From: UBA6244 sp965140775
Lineage (GTDB): Bacteria; Bacteroidota; Bacteroidia; Bacteroidales; F082
Reading direction: 5' to 3'
Length of the DNA: 64,000 nucleotides
NCBI GenBank assembly: GCA_965140775.1
Contig: OZ223471.1
Coordinates: forward strand, 4,154,001 to 4,218,000
Both the position numbers and the translations under genes were made by a program. Within the stretch, counting starts at the first letter, position 1; every line of letters begins with the position of its first letter. Shown piece by piece: positions 58,501 to 64,000 of the stretch. The notes beneath the pieces were generated by a model that did no database searches, was not told the origin of the DNA, and saw only the letters and a list, made by a program, of their open reading frames with translations.

Positions 58501-59866
58501 CATGGGTTTTCTGCCCATGGCTGTTTCTACCTCTGCCGGTGCCGAAGTACAACGTCCCCTGGCCACGGTGGTCATTGGGGGATTGATCAGCGCCACTTTT
58601 CTAACCATGATTGTCCTTCCCGTGCTGTATTCGTTGGTGGATGAATGGAAAATTTCTTTCCTCCGTTCGGGAAAAACAACCATGGTGGTTGGTCTGCTTT
58701 TGGGATTGGCCACCCTGCCGGCATTCGGACAACAAAAGGAACTCACCATGGATGAAGCCATTGAATGGACATTGGCCAACAACCTGGAATATCAGGCAGC
58801 ACAACTAAGAGAGGAACAAAGTAAACGGTTGATATACACAGCGTTCGACTTGGAAAAAACCGGCGTCTATTACAACTACGACCAAAGTAATATCGCCGAA
58901 AACAATGTGCCACTCAGCATTTTTGGGGTACAACAAAATTTTGACTTCCCCACGATTTATTCCCGACAAAAAAAGCTGAACCAAGCCGAATATCAGGCAC
59001 AGGTGATACAATCCCGCCTACTTGCCCGTGAACTTTCCCGAAAGGTTTCGCAACAATACAACCTGGTGGTATATCATCAAAACAAACTGGAGTTGTATAA
59101 ATATCTCGACAGTTTGTACCAAAATTTCGCCCATGCGGCCGAACGAAAATATGCGCTGGGCGAAACCAACTACCTGGAAATGCTCACAGCTAAATCCAAA
59201 CGCAACCAGCTCACCATGCAGGTGCAACAAATTGAGCAAGAGCTTCTTTCGGCTACCACCCAACTACAAGCCATCATGCAAACAGACAGTGCATTCAGGG
59301 TGGCTCCCACCGAACTCACGGTGCAAAAAATTGACACCTCGGAGCAGTTGGTAAATCCCGGAATTGCCTTCATGCAACAACAAACCGACATGAGTTACGA
59401 GCAGGTTCGACTTGAAAAAAGCAGGTTTCTGCCGGGCTTACAGTTGGAGTATTTTCTGAGTACCAACAACGGTCCCAACCGAAAAAGTTACAATGCTTAT
59501 CAGGTAGGGCTTACCCTACCTCTTTGGGTTAAGCCCCAAAAAAACCGCGTGGCAGCTTCCCGAATTCAATATGAAATCAGCCTCAACCAAAGTCGTGATT
59601 ACCAAATGCGCTTGTCGGCCAAACACCAACAATTGCTGGCGGCGCTTAAGCAACACGAAGAATCTGTAAACTATTTCCAAACAACCGGAAAAACCCTGGC
59701 CACCGAAATAGCACGCACCGCTCAGGAAAGTTTCAGCAAGGGTGAAATCGACTTCTTTCAATACATCCAAAGTCTGGAAAATGCCACTTCCGTGATACTC
59801 GAATACCTTGATAATCTGGTAGAATACAATGCCACCGTTTTTGAAATTAACTACATGACTTTATAA
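55535..59866 (+). CDS. CusA/CzcA-type heavy-metal RND pump fused to a TolC-like domain
   Basis: 1443 residues. Residues 1 to ~1040 are a complete HME-RND permease: opening MLNKIIQFSIANKLIVLLFTA, twelve membrane segments, GAIDFGIIIDGAVIIVEY in segment 4, and GGEFVPTLDEGDF. Residues ~1050-1443 start with a second signal-peptide-like segment (MVVGLLLGLATLPAFG-QQ) and continue as a TolC-type outer-membrane factor (LTMDEAIEWTLANNLEYQAAQLR ... LARELSRKVSQQYNLVVYHQNKLELYKY). Pump and outer-membrane channel are therefore made as one polypeptide, an arrangement that occurs in Bacteroidota. Likely substrates are Cu+/Ag+ or Zn2+/Co2+/Cd2+. The adaptor gene follows 4 bp later. Confidence 0.9.
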   Translation: MLNKIIQFSIANKLIVLLFTATIVGFGLYSLTQIPIGAVPDVTNNQVQVITTSRNLSTLDVEQFITYPVELEMANLPGVVEIRSVSKFGLSVVTIVFEENMGTYLPRQLIAEKLISAAENIPKGMGVPQMGPITTGLGEIYQYILDTKPGYDSIYSPMDLRTIQDWLVKRQLSGIKGVVEINTWGGFLKQYEVAVSPPKLHAMGISVAEIFEALQNNNDVAGGGYIEKTNESYFIRGEGLVGNVSDIENIVVKNINGMPIYIKDVAEVHDGYATRFGAITGNGEGEKVLGQVMMLKDANSNKVIQAVKDRVAEVQKSLPEGVYINPFLERSELIEKTTHTVVENLLLGCLIVIFVVVLLLGNMRSGLVIASVIPLSLLFALGLMYIFGVDANLMSLGAIDFGIIIDGAVIIVEYIAFKITAQKKVIDAETPENRKGIIDAITIESASKMMTSAVFGQLIILIVFIPILSLTGVEGKMFRPMALTFSFALIGAMIFCFTYVPVASALFLKPDKRSRRNISERLMRFITSMYSPSIELAMKYKKSVLGASLILLLFSVFIYTTMGGEFVPTLDEGDFVIQPVLRTGTSLSSTIAITTRIEKILLDNFPEVDQVVSRIGAAEVPTDPMSMEESDVIIKLKPKKDWVSAKSKDELAEKFVEALSIIPGIEFEFTQPIEMRFNELITGVRADIAIKVFGEDLDILAQKGQEIKELVEGIPGASDVILEKVAGLPQMSVKYNRQMIAKYGLNIKDLNDMITTGFAGATAGSVFEGEKRFDLVVRFDKAHRKNINDIETMYVELPNGRRIPMSELAEIAYTAGPAKISRDDTKRRIVVGVNVRNRDLQSVVEEIQQRINSHITLPVGYTIDYGGQFENLQSASKRLKLAVPIALLLILIMLHFAFKSFREALMVFSAIPLSAVGGVLLLWMRGLPFSISAGVGFIALFGIAVLNGIVLIEHFKELKHKGITNIHDRVIMGTKQRLRPVLLTAGAAAMGFLPMAVSTSAGAEVQRPLATVVIGGLISATFLTMIVLPVLYSLVDEWKISFLRSGKTTMVVGLLLGLATLPAFGQQKELTMDEAIEWTLANNLEYQAAQLREEQSKRLIYTAFDLEKTGVYYNYDQSNIAENNVPLSIFGVQQNFDFPTIYSRQKKLNQAEYQAQVIQSRLLARELSRKVSQQYNLVVYHQNKLELYKYLDSLYQNFAHAAERKYALGETNYLEMLTAKSKRNQLTMQVQQIEQELLSATTQLQAIMQTDSAFRVAPTELTVQKIDTSEQLVNPGIAFMQQQTDMSYEQVRLEKSRFLPGLQLEYFLSTNNGPNRKSYNAYQVGLTLPLWVKPQKNRVAASRIQYEISLNQSRDYQMRLSAKHQQLLAALKQHEESVNYFQTTGKTLATEIARTAQESFSKGEIDFFQYIQSLENATSVILEYLDNLVEYNATVFEINYMTL

Positions 59867-59870
59867 TAAC

Positions 59871-61043
59871 ATGAAGATGAAAATAAATATACAACATGTG
59901 GCCATGTTGGCCCTGATGATTTCCCTGGCCACTTACGGCTGTCAGCAAAAACCCCTGCAAGTAGCCGCAGAAGTTGTTACCGAGAAAGTAGCCGAACCTG
60001 AAGCCGAAAACAGGGTGGGGTTAACCATGGAGCAATTTGAAACCGGCGGAATGCAGTTGGGAAACATGCAGCTCAGAACCCTGTTTGAGACCATCAGTAC
60101 CACAGGTTTTTTAAATGTTCCACAAGAAAACCAAATCGTAATAAGCAGCTACCTGGGAGGGTATGCTTCCTCCACACCTTTGCTTCCGGGAAGTATGGTA
60201 AAAAAAGGACAGTTTCTGATGAGCCTAACCAACCCGGAAATTGTTACGCTGGAACAAGACTACCTCATCGCCAGCCAGAGTTTATCCTATCTTAAATCGG
60301 TGTACGACAGACAAGTAACCCTTAATAAGGAGAACATCAGCTCGTTGGACAAACTGCTGCAGGCCGAAAGCGAATACAAAAACATGTTGGCCACCCGCGC
60401 TGCGTTGGAACAAACATTGCTTCTCAACAACATTCAGCCCGAAAAGGTGACTCCCGAAAATATGTCACCCATTATTAGTTTATATGCCCCAATCAGCGGA
60501 GTTATTACCCGTGTGGAGGCTGTTAACGGACGGATGACGAGCCCGGGGGAAACCCTTTTTGAAATAGTAAACACCGACCATTTGCATTTGGAAATGAAAA
60601 TATTTGAGCAAGATGTGGCTTTGGTGCATCCGGGACAAAAGGTGAAGTTTACCATTCCCGACTCGCGTGCCGGTGAATATACGGGTGAGATATTTTTGGT
60701 GGGAAAATCCATCGATAAGGATGAACGAACGGTAACCATACACGCACATCCCGATGAAAACAGCGATCTTCCTCAATTTTATGGCATGTTTGTGGAGGCG
60801 CAAATAGTGATTGCCGACCGTGAAGCCGATTGTGTTCCGCTGAGTGCCCTGGCTTCGGGCAATGGCAAAGATTATTTATTTGTTTTACAATCAAGAACCG
60901 AAGATAAAATGGTCTTTGAACGTGTCCAGGTAGAAGTGGGATTCACCACCGACACCTATGCCGAAATTTTACCATCGAGTGTTGCACTCATCAAAGGAAA
61001 ACAAATTCTTGTGAAAGGAGCCTATGGCCTGATGCAGGAATAA
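59871..61043 (+). CDS. RND efflux periplasmic adaptor (CusB/CzcB-like) lipoprotein
   Basis: 390 residues. The lipoprotein signal ends LATYGC (Cys24). It has the membrane-fusion order: beta-barrel/lipoyl strand (TGFLNVPQENQIVISSYLGGYASS), helical hairpin (SQSLSYLKSVYDRQ...), the second lipoyl part (ISLYAPISGVITRVEAVNGRMTSPGETLF), a beta barrel, and a membrane-proximal end (GKQILVKGAYGL). It couples the fused pump-channel protein encoded just upstream. No His-rich metal-binding N-terminus is present. Confidence 0.9.
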   Translation: MKMKINIQHVAMLALMISLATYGCQQKPLQVAAEVVTEKVAEPEAENRVGLTMEQFETGGMQLGNMQLRTLFETISTTGFLNVPQENQIVISSYLGGYASSTPLLPGSMVKKGQFLMSLTNPEIVTLEQDYLIASQSLSYLKSVYDRQVTLNKENISSLDKLLQAESEYKNMLATRAALEQTLLLNNIQPEKVTPENMSPIISLYAPISGVITRVEAVNGRMTSPGETLFEIVNTDHLHLEMKIFEQDVALVHPGQKVKFTIPDSRAGEYTGEIFLVGKSIDKDERTVTIHAHPDENSDLPQFYGMFVEAQIVIADREADCVPLSALASGNGKDYLFVLQSRTEDKMVFERVQVEVGFTTDTYAEILPSSVALIKGKQILVKGAYGLMQE

Positions 61044-61060
61044 GCCCGTATTTGGCGGCT

Positions 61061-61771
61061 TTAATCCAAAGGTTCAAAATCTTCTTTTCCGGCTCCGCAA
61101 ACCGGACACATCCAGTCGTCGGGGAGGTCCTCGAAGGCAGTACCCGGAGCAATGCCGCTGTCGGTATCACCTTCGGCGGGGTCGTAAATGTGATCGCATA
61201 CCAAACATTTGTATTTCTGCATATTGGCATCGGGGGTAGTCACCGATTTGGCTTCTACAGCTTCCGGTTTGATGTAGGTGGGGGCATTCTTGGGGGCTTT
61301 TCCTTTTTTCACATTACGGTAATAGGCATAGGTGAGCGGGTCTTTCGATTCGTCGAGCATGCCGTTGTCAACTATTTCGCCAATAAATACAATATGAGTT
61401 CCCACCTCAAATTGCGAAACCAACTTGCATTCAAACCATGCCACACATTGGTCGGTAACAATGGGGACGCCTGTTTTTCCGGTAGTATGGGCGATATCTT
61501 TAAATTTATCCACGTCTTTACCGCTTTTATAACCAAACAAACCGATGATTTCGGCCGAAGCCTGTTCCTCCAAAATGGAAATGGAAAACAATCCCGACTG
61601 TTGAATCAGGTGGGTGGTAAAATTGTCTTTGTTACACGAAATGGCTATTTGCGGAGGTTCAGCAGTTACCTGAAAAGCCGTGTTGGCAACATATCCGTTC
61701 ATTTTTTGGCCGGCAGCAGTACTGATGATGTAAAGGCCATAACTAATCTTAAAAAAGGCTTCTGTATTCAT
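61061..61771 (-). CDS. Flavin reductase-rubredoxin fusion (high-molecular-weight rubredoxin type)
   Basis: 236 residues from ATG 61771 (MNTEAFFKISYGLYIIST). A TTG at 61789 lies inside the -7 box and is rejected. Residues ~1-165 are a flavoredoxin/flavin reductase domain that should bind FMN (MNGYVANTAFQVTAEPP, VAWFECKLV, GTHIVFIGEIVD). Residues ~185-236 are a rubredoxin: YKCLVCDHIYDPAEGD, then DDWMCPVCGAGKEDF with the CxxC pairs. Proteins of this build pass electrons from NADH to flavodiiron proteins that remove O2 or NO in anaerobes. It converges on the efflux genes. Confidence 0.92.
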   Translation of the reverse strand: MNTEAFFKISYGLYIISTAAGQKMNGYVANTAFQVTAEPPQIAISCNKDNFTTHLIQQSGLFSISILEEQASAEIIGLFGYKSGKDVDKFKDIAHTTGKTGVPIVTDQCVAWFECKLVSQFEVGTHIVFIGEIVDNGMLDESKDPLTYAYYRNVKKGKAPKNAPTYIKPEAVEAKSVTTPDANMQKYKCLVCDHIYDPAEGDTDSGIAPGTAFEDLPDDWMCPVCGAGKEDFEPLD

Positions 61772-61786
61772 GTGGCTAGTTTTTGT

Positions 61787-61794
61787 CAAATTTA
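61787..61794 (-). promoter_or_regulatory. Predicted -7 element of the flavin reductase-rubredoxin gene
   Basis: TAAATTTG on the minus strand, 16 bp before ATG 61771. Confidence 0.55.
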
Positions 61795-61961
61795 GGAAAA
61801 ATAGCCCTTCGAGCCAAGCTTAATTGGCAGAAGCGTGATGAAATTAAAATAGTTGTGGAATATCAGTAGATGATGGGCAAAAGTTCCGATAACCTGATAA
61901 AACGGGAATGCCTGCTATGACCGGCGATAAAAAGGAAAAAATGCAAGAAACCTCAACTCTA

Positions 61962-62282
61962 TTATTCCAGATCGAGAGGAATGATATGACGTGTAACTTC
62001 GTAAGGACTTTGGTATTTAATTAGCTTCACTTTTCTACCTGCTTCTTCACACATAGGACAATGGTTCATCTTTACCGGAAATATGTAATCACATTCGCGA
62101 CAATAATAATAACGAACCGACGACGCTTTGCGACGTTGCTTGAGCATGAAAATAATTCCGGCGAGTGGTGTTAAAAGTAAGCTGATGATAAACACTTTAA
62201 CGCCCTCCGTTTTGCTATCAATTCCCATGAGTGTAAGGATAAAAGTTATAAGCAAATAGATTGCAATAAAGTAAACTAACAT
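61962..62282 (-). CDS. Small membrane protein with C-terminal zinc ribbon
   Basis: 106 residues. Two membrane segments (LVYFIAIYLLITFILTLMG and VFIISLLLTPLAGIIFML) are followed by a basic stretch (KQRRKASSVR) and a zinc-ribbon, C-R-E-C (x10) C-P-M-C within YYCRECDYIFPVKMNHCPMCEE. The ribbon would face the cytoplasm and could bind nucleic acid or protein. I do not recognise a named family. Start ATG 62282 has a -7 box about 45 bp upstream. Confidence 0.75.
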   Translation of the reverse strand: MLVYFIAIYLLITFILTLMGIDSKTEGVKVFIISLLLTPLAGIIFMLKQRRKASSVRYYYCRECDYIFPVKMNHCPMCEEAGRKVKLIKYQSPYEVTRHIIPLDLE

Positions 62283-62326
62283 CTTTTTGAGCTTTAGAAC
62301 TTACAATACTGCAATTCTCAAGCCAA

Positions 62327-62334
62327 CAAATGTA
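62327..62334 (-). promoter_or_regulatory. Predicted -7 element of zinc-ribbon membrane protein gene
   Basis: TACATTTG on the minus strand, 45 bp before ATG 62282. Confidence 0.4.
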
Positions 62335-62372
62335 ATTTACTGTTTATTAATAAGATGTAATATTTAACCCCA

Positions 62373-62386
62373 TACCCGAAAGGGTA
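62373..62386. repeat. Short GAAA-tetraloop hairpin (second copy)
   Basis: TACCCGAAAGGGTA, between udk and the zinc-ribbon gene; near copy of 14868-14881. Confidence 0.5.
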
Positions 62387-62422
62387 AATACCGATTCAAA
62401 TTATCCGATATCGTAATGCAAT

Positions 62423-63067
62423 CTACGTTTCCATGTGACTAATGGCCGGAACCTGTCCTTCGTCGAGATTCATCCTGATGCGTGAAACCACCATTTCGAT
62501 GGCCACCTTATTTTTGCCTCCCTGAGGGATAATCAGGTCGGCATACAACTTGGTGGGTTCGATAAACTGGATGTGCATGGGCTTAACAAACTTTTCGTAA
62601 TGTGTGAGGGCATCGTTATAATTTCGACCTCTCTCCTGCACGTCGCGACGGATAATTCGCATCAGCCGGTTGTCGCTATCGGTGTCCACAAACATTTTGA
62701 TGTCGAGCATCTTTCTCAGTTTGGCATTGCCCAGAATCAGAATCCCTTCCACAATTACCACCCGCTTGGGAGCAATGGGAACAAATTCCTTTGATCGGGC
62801 ACAGGTAACATAGGAATATATGGGTCGTTGAATGGTTTCTCCCCTTTTCAGGGCATTCAGGTGATCCACGAGCAAATCAAATTCGATGGAGTGGGGATGG
62901 TCGAAATTGATTTGGAGTTTTTCTTCCTGCGACAAATGACCATTATCGAAATAATAGGCATCCTGAGGTATCACAGCCACGCTATCCTTGGGCAGAGCTT
63001 CCACTATTTTATTCACCACAGTGGTTTTTCCCGAGCCACTTCCTCCTGCAATACCAATGATTAACAT
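62423..63067 (-). CDS. udk: Uridine kinase
   Basis: 214 residues. P-loop GIAGGSGSGKTT at the start, then IPQDAYYFDNGHLS, NFDHPHSIEFDLL, GETIQRPIYSYVTCARS, VIVEGILIL and VDTDSDNRLMRIIRRDVQERGR, the standard bacterial Udk set. It phosphorylates uridine and cytidine in pyrimidine salvage. The promoter is 21 bp upstream and directly follows the terminator of the next gene. Confidence 0.95.
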   Translation of the reverse strand: MLIIGIAGGSGSGKTTVVNKIVEALPKDSVAVIPQDAYYFDNGHLSQEEKLQINFDHPHSIEFDLLVDHLNALKRGETIQRPIYSYVTCARSKEFVPIAPKRVVIVEGILILGNAKLRKMLDIKMFVDTDSDNRLMRIIRRDVQERGRNYNDALTHYEKFVKPMHIQFIEPTKLYADLIIPQGGKNKVAIEMVVSRIRMNLDEGQVPAISHMET

Positions 63068-63087
63068 ATGTAGATTGATTTTGAATT

Positions 63088-63095
63088 CAAAAATA
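63088..63095 (-). promoter_or_regulatory. Predicted -7 element of udk
   Basis: TATTTTTG on the minus strand, 21 bp before ATG 63067; begins within the upstream terminator's T-run. Confidence 0.6.
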
Positions 63096-63130
63096 AAAAA
63101 AAGAGGTGAAGTTGTTCACTTACTACCTCT
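63095..63130 (-). terminator. Terminator of the decarboxylase beta-subunit gene
   Basis: On the minus strand: AGAGGT (63130-63125), loop with an inner GAA/TTC pairing, ACCTCT (63107-63102), then a T-run that continues into the udk -7 box. On the plus strand AATTTTTATTT also follows. Confidence 0.7.
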
Positions 63131-63176
63131 AATTTTTATTTAATTTGCTGCCTTTACAGGCAAAATACCCTTCGTT

Positions 63177-64000
63177 TTACAACAAAAAGCTCATGAGCAC
63201 CCCGGCTGCCACAGCCGAACCTATCACTCCGGCCACATTGGGAGCCATGGCATGCATGAGTAAATGGTTTGAGGGATCGTATTTTAATCCTTCCGTTTGT
63301 ACCACACGGGCACTGTCGGGCACTGCCGAAACCCCGGCGGCACCAACCAGAGGATTGATTTTATTTCCTTCGCTCAGGAACAGGTTCATCACTTTGGCAA
63401 AAATAACACCTCCGGCAGTAGCCACCACAAACGAAAGCGCCCCCAGTACGAAAATCAGGATGGAACCACTAGTAAGAAATACATCAGCCTGGGTAGAAGC
63501 CCCGACGGTGATACCCAGAAGTATGGTAACAATGTCGATGAGCGAATTGCGTGCCGTGTCGGCCAATCGCTTGGTTACCCCACTTTCTTTCAGCAAGTTG
63601 CCAAAGAAAAGCATCCCCAACAAAGGAAGGGCTCCGGGAGAGATAAAGGTGGTGAGGATTAATCCGAGCACCGGAAAGATGATTTTCTCCAGTTTGCTCA
63701 CCGAACGGGGTGGTTTCATGCGAATAACCCGTTCCTTTTTGGAGGTAAGCAGGCGCATGACGGGAGGTTGAATTACCGGAACCAGAGCCATGTATGAGTA
63801 GGCTGCAATGGCGATGGGGCCAATCAGGTTCTGGGTTTGCACCCCGTTGATGATGCCTCCGTTGGCCAATTTGGAAGAAAGGAAAATAGCCGTAGGACCG
63901 TCGGCACCACCAATAATCCCGATGGCGCCAGCTTCGGGCATGTTAAATCCCAGGTATAAAGCCCCCAATAGCGTGAGAAAGATGCCAATTTGTGCCGCAG
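63177..64000 (-). CDS. Na+-translocating decarboxylase beta subunit (OadB/GcdB), N-terminus beyond window
   Basis: 274 residues visible; the frame is open to the last base, reading AAQIGIFLTLLGALYLGFNMPEAG, so the gene continues past 64000. Motifs: AIGIIGGADGPTAIFLSSKL, LPLLGMLFFGNLLKESGVTKRL, and a C-terminal GAAGVSAVPDSARVVQ and PNVAGVIGSAVAAGVL. The beta subunit carries the Na+ across the membrane, driven by decarboxylation of oxaloacetate, methylmalonyl-CoA or glutaryl-CoA. Which one depends on the alpha subunit, which is not in the window. It is followed by a strong terminator. Confidence 0.94.
   Translation of the reverse strand, partial: AAQIGIFLTLLGALYLGFNMPEAGAIGIIGGADGPTAIFLSSKLANGGIINGVQTQNLIGPIAIAAYSYMALVPVIQPPVMRLLTSKKERVIRMKPPRSVSKLEKIIFPVLGLILTTFISPGALPLLGMLFFGNLLKESGVTKRLADTARNSLIDIVTILLGITVGASTQADVFLTSGSILIFVLGALSFVVATAGGVIFAKVMNLFLSEGNKINPLVGAAGVSAVPDSARVVQTEGLKYDPSNHLLMHAMAPNVAGVIGSAVAAGVLMSFLL

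Noticed and set aside
61052..61795. 247-codon plus-strand frame
   Set aside because: Antisense over the whole flavin reductase-rubredoxin gene, whose cofactor motifs and promoter fit the minus strand.

Overview
The window reads as chromosomal DNA of a member of the Bacteroidota. Four observations support this. There are type IX secretion (T9SS) C-terminal sorting domains on six exported proteins and a PorP/SprF-type membrane protein. The promoter element TAnnTTTG recurs just upstream of about eighteen starts. Shine-Dalgarno-like sites are almost absent. Many family choices are typical of the phylum (RND-TolC fusion, long LysRS, DUF2147, TPR-LuxR regulator). The ptb-buk genes and a Na+-translocating decarboxylase beta subunit suggest an anaerobic or facultative fermenter of the Bacteroidales/Marinilabiliales type. 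A photolyase points to a lit habitat. The genus cannot be named from this sequence.

Layout. 1-1.7 kb: end of a T9SS type B cargo protein and a PorP/SprF protein. 1.8-11.5 kb: housekeeping genes (ABC-F factor, phosphoesterase, SDR, DUF6873, aspS), a decayed antitoxin-like gene, a sialidase-fold T9SS protein and a dicarboxylate/glutamate symporter. 11.5-14.8 kb: an apparently independent small structured RNA gene, then pfkA and a membrane-spanning TPR-LuxR regulator. 14.9-21.8 kb: a run of lipoproteins and secreted proteins, two of them related to each other. 22.1-30.3 kb: ssb, then a TetR-controlled efflux operon (TolC, HlyD, two ABC ATPases, two ABC-2 permeases). 30.3-31.6 kb: a GxxExxY nuclease-like gene enclosed by short phased repeats. 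31.6-42.3 kb: SnoaL-like protein, TPR protein, acyl-ACP thioesterase, MltF-like lytic enzyme, TatA, a secreted peptidylarginine-deiminase-like enzyme, a SPOR-domain protein with a 39-residue membrane peptide, and lysS. 42.4-52.7 kb: three large T9SS cargo proteins with a photolyase between two of them. 52.8-64 kb: buk/ptb under a Rex-type operator, a low-molecular-weight phosphatase, a heavy-metal RND efflux pair, a flavin reductase-rubredoxin fusion, a zinc-ribbon membrane protein, udk and a Na+-pumping decarboxylase beta subunit running off the end.

The most notable items are as follows. (1) A T9SS-exported enzyme keeps the Porphyromonas peptidylarginine deiminase (PPAD) catalytic and substrate-arginine-pair residues, at nearly constant offset from PPAD numbering as I remember it. 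(2) The GxxExxY gene lies between two 114-bp direct repeats inside an array of helically phased TCAGCG/CGCAGA motifs. (3) An unannotated RNA of about 150 nt has its own promoter, a 21-bp bulged hairpin and a terminator. (4) A 7-4-7 inverted repeat matching the Rex consensus overlaps the ptb-buk promoter. No rRNA, tRNA, CRISPR array, prophage or intact insertion sequence was seen. Product names come from motif recognition by eye; no database search was run.
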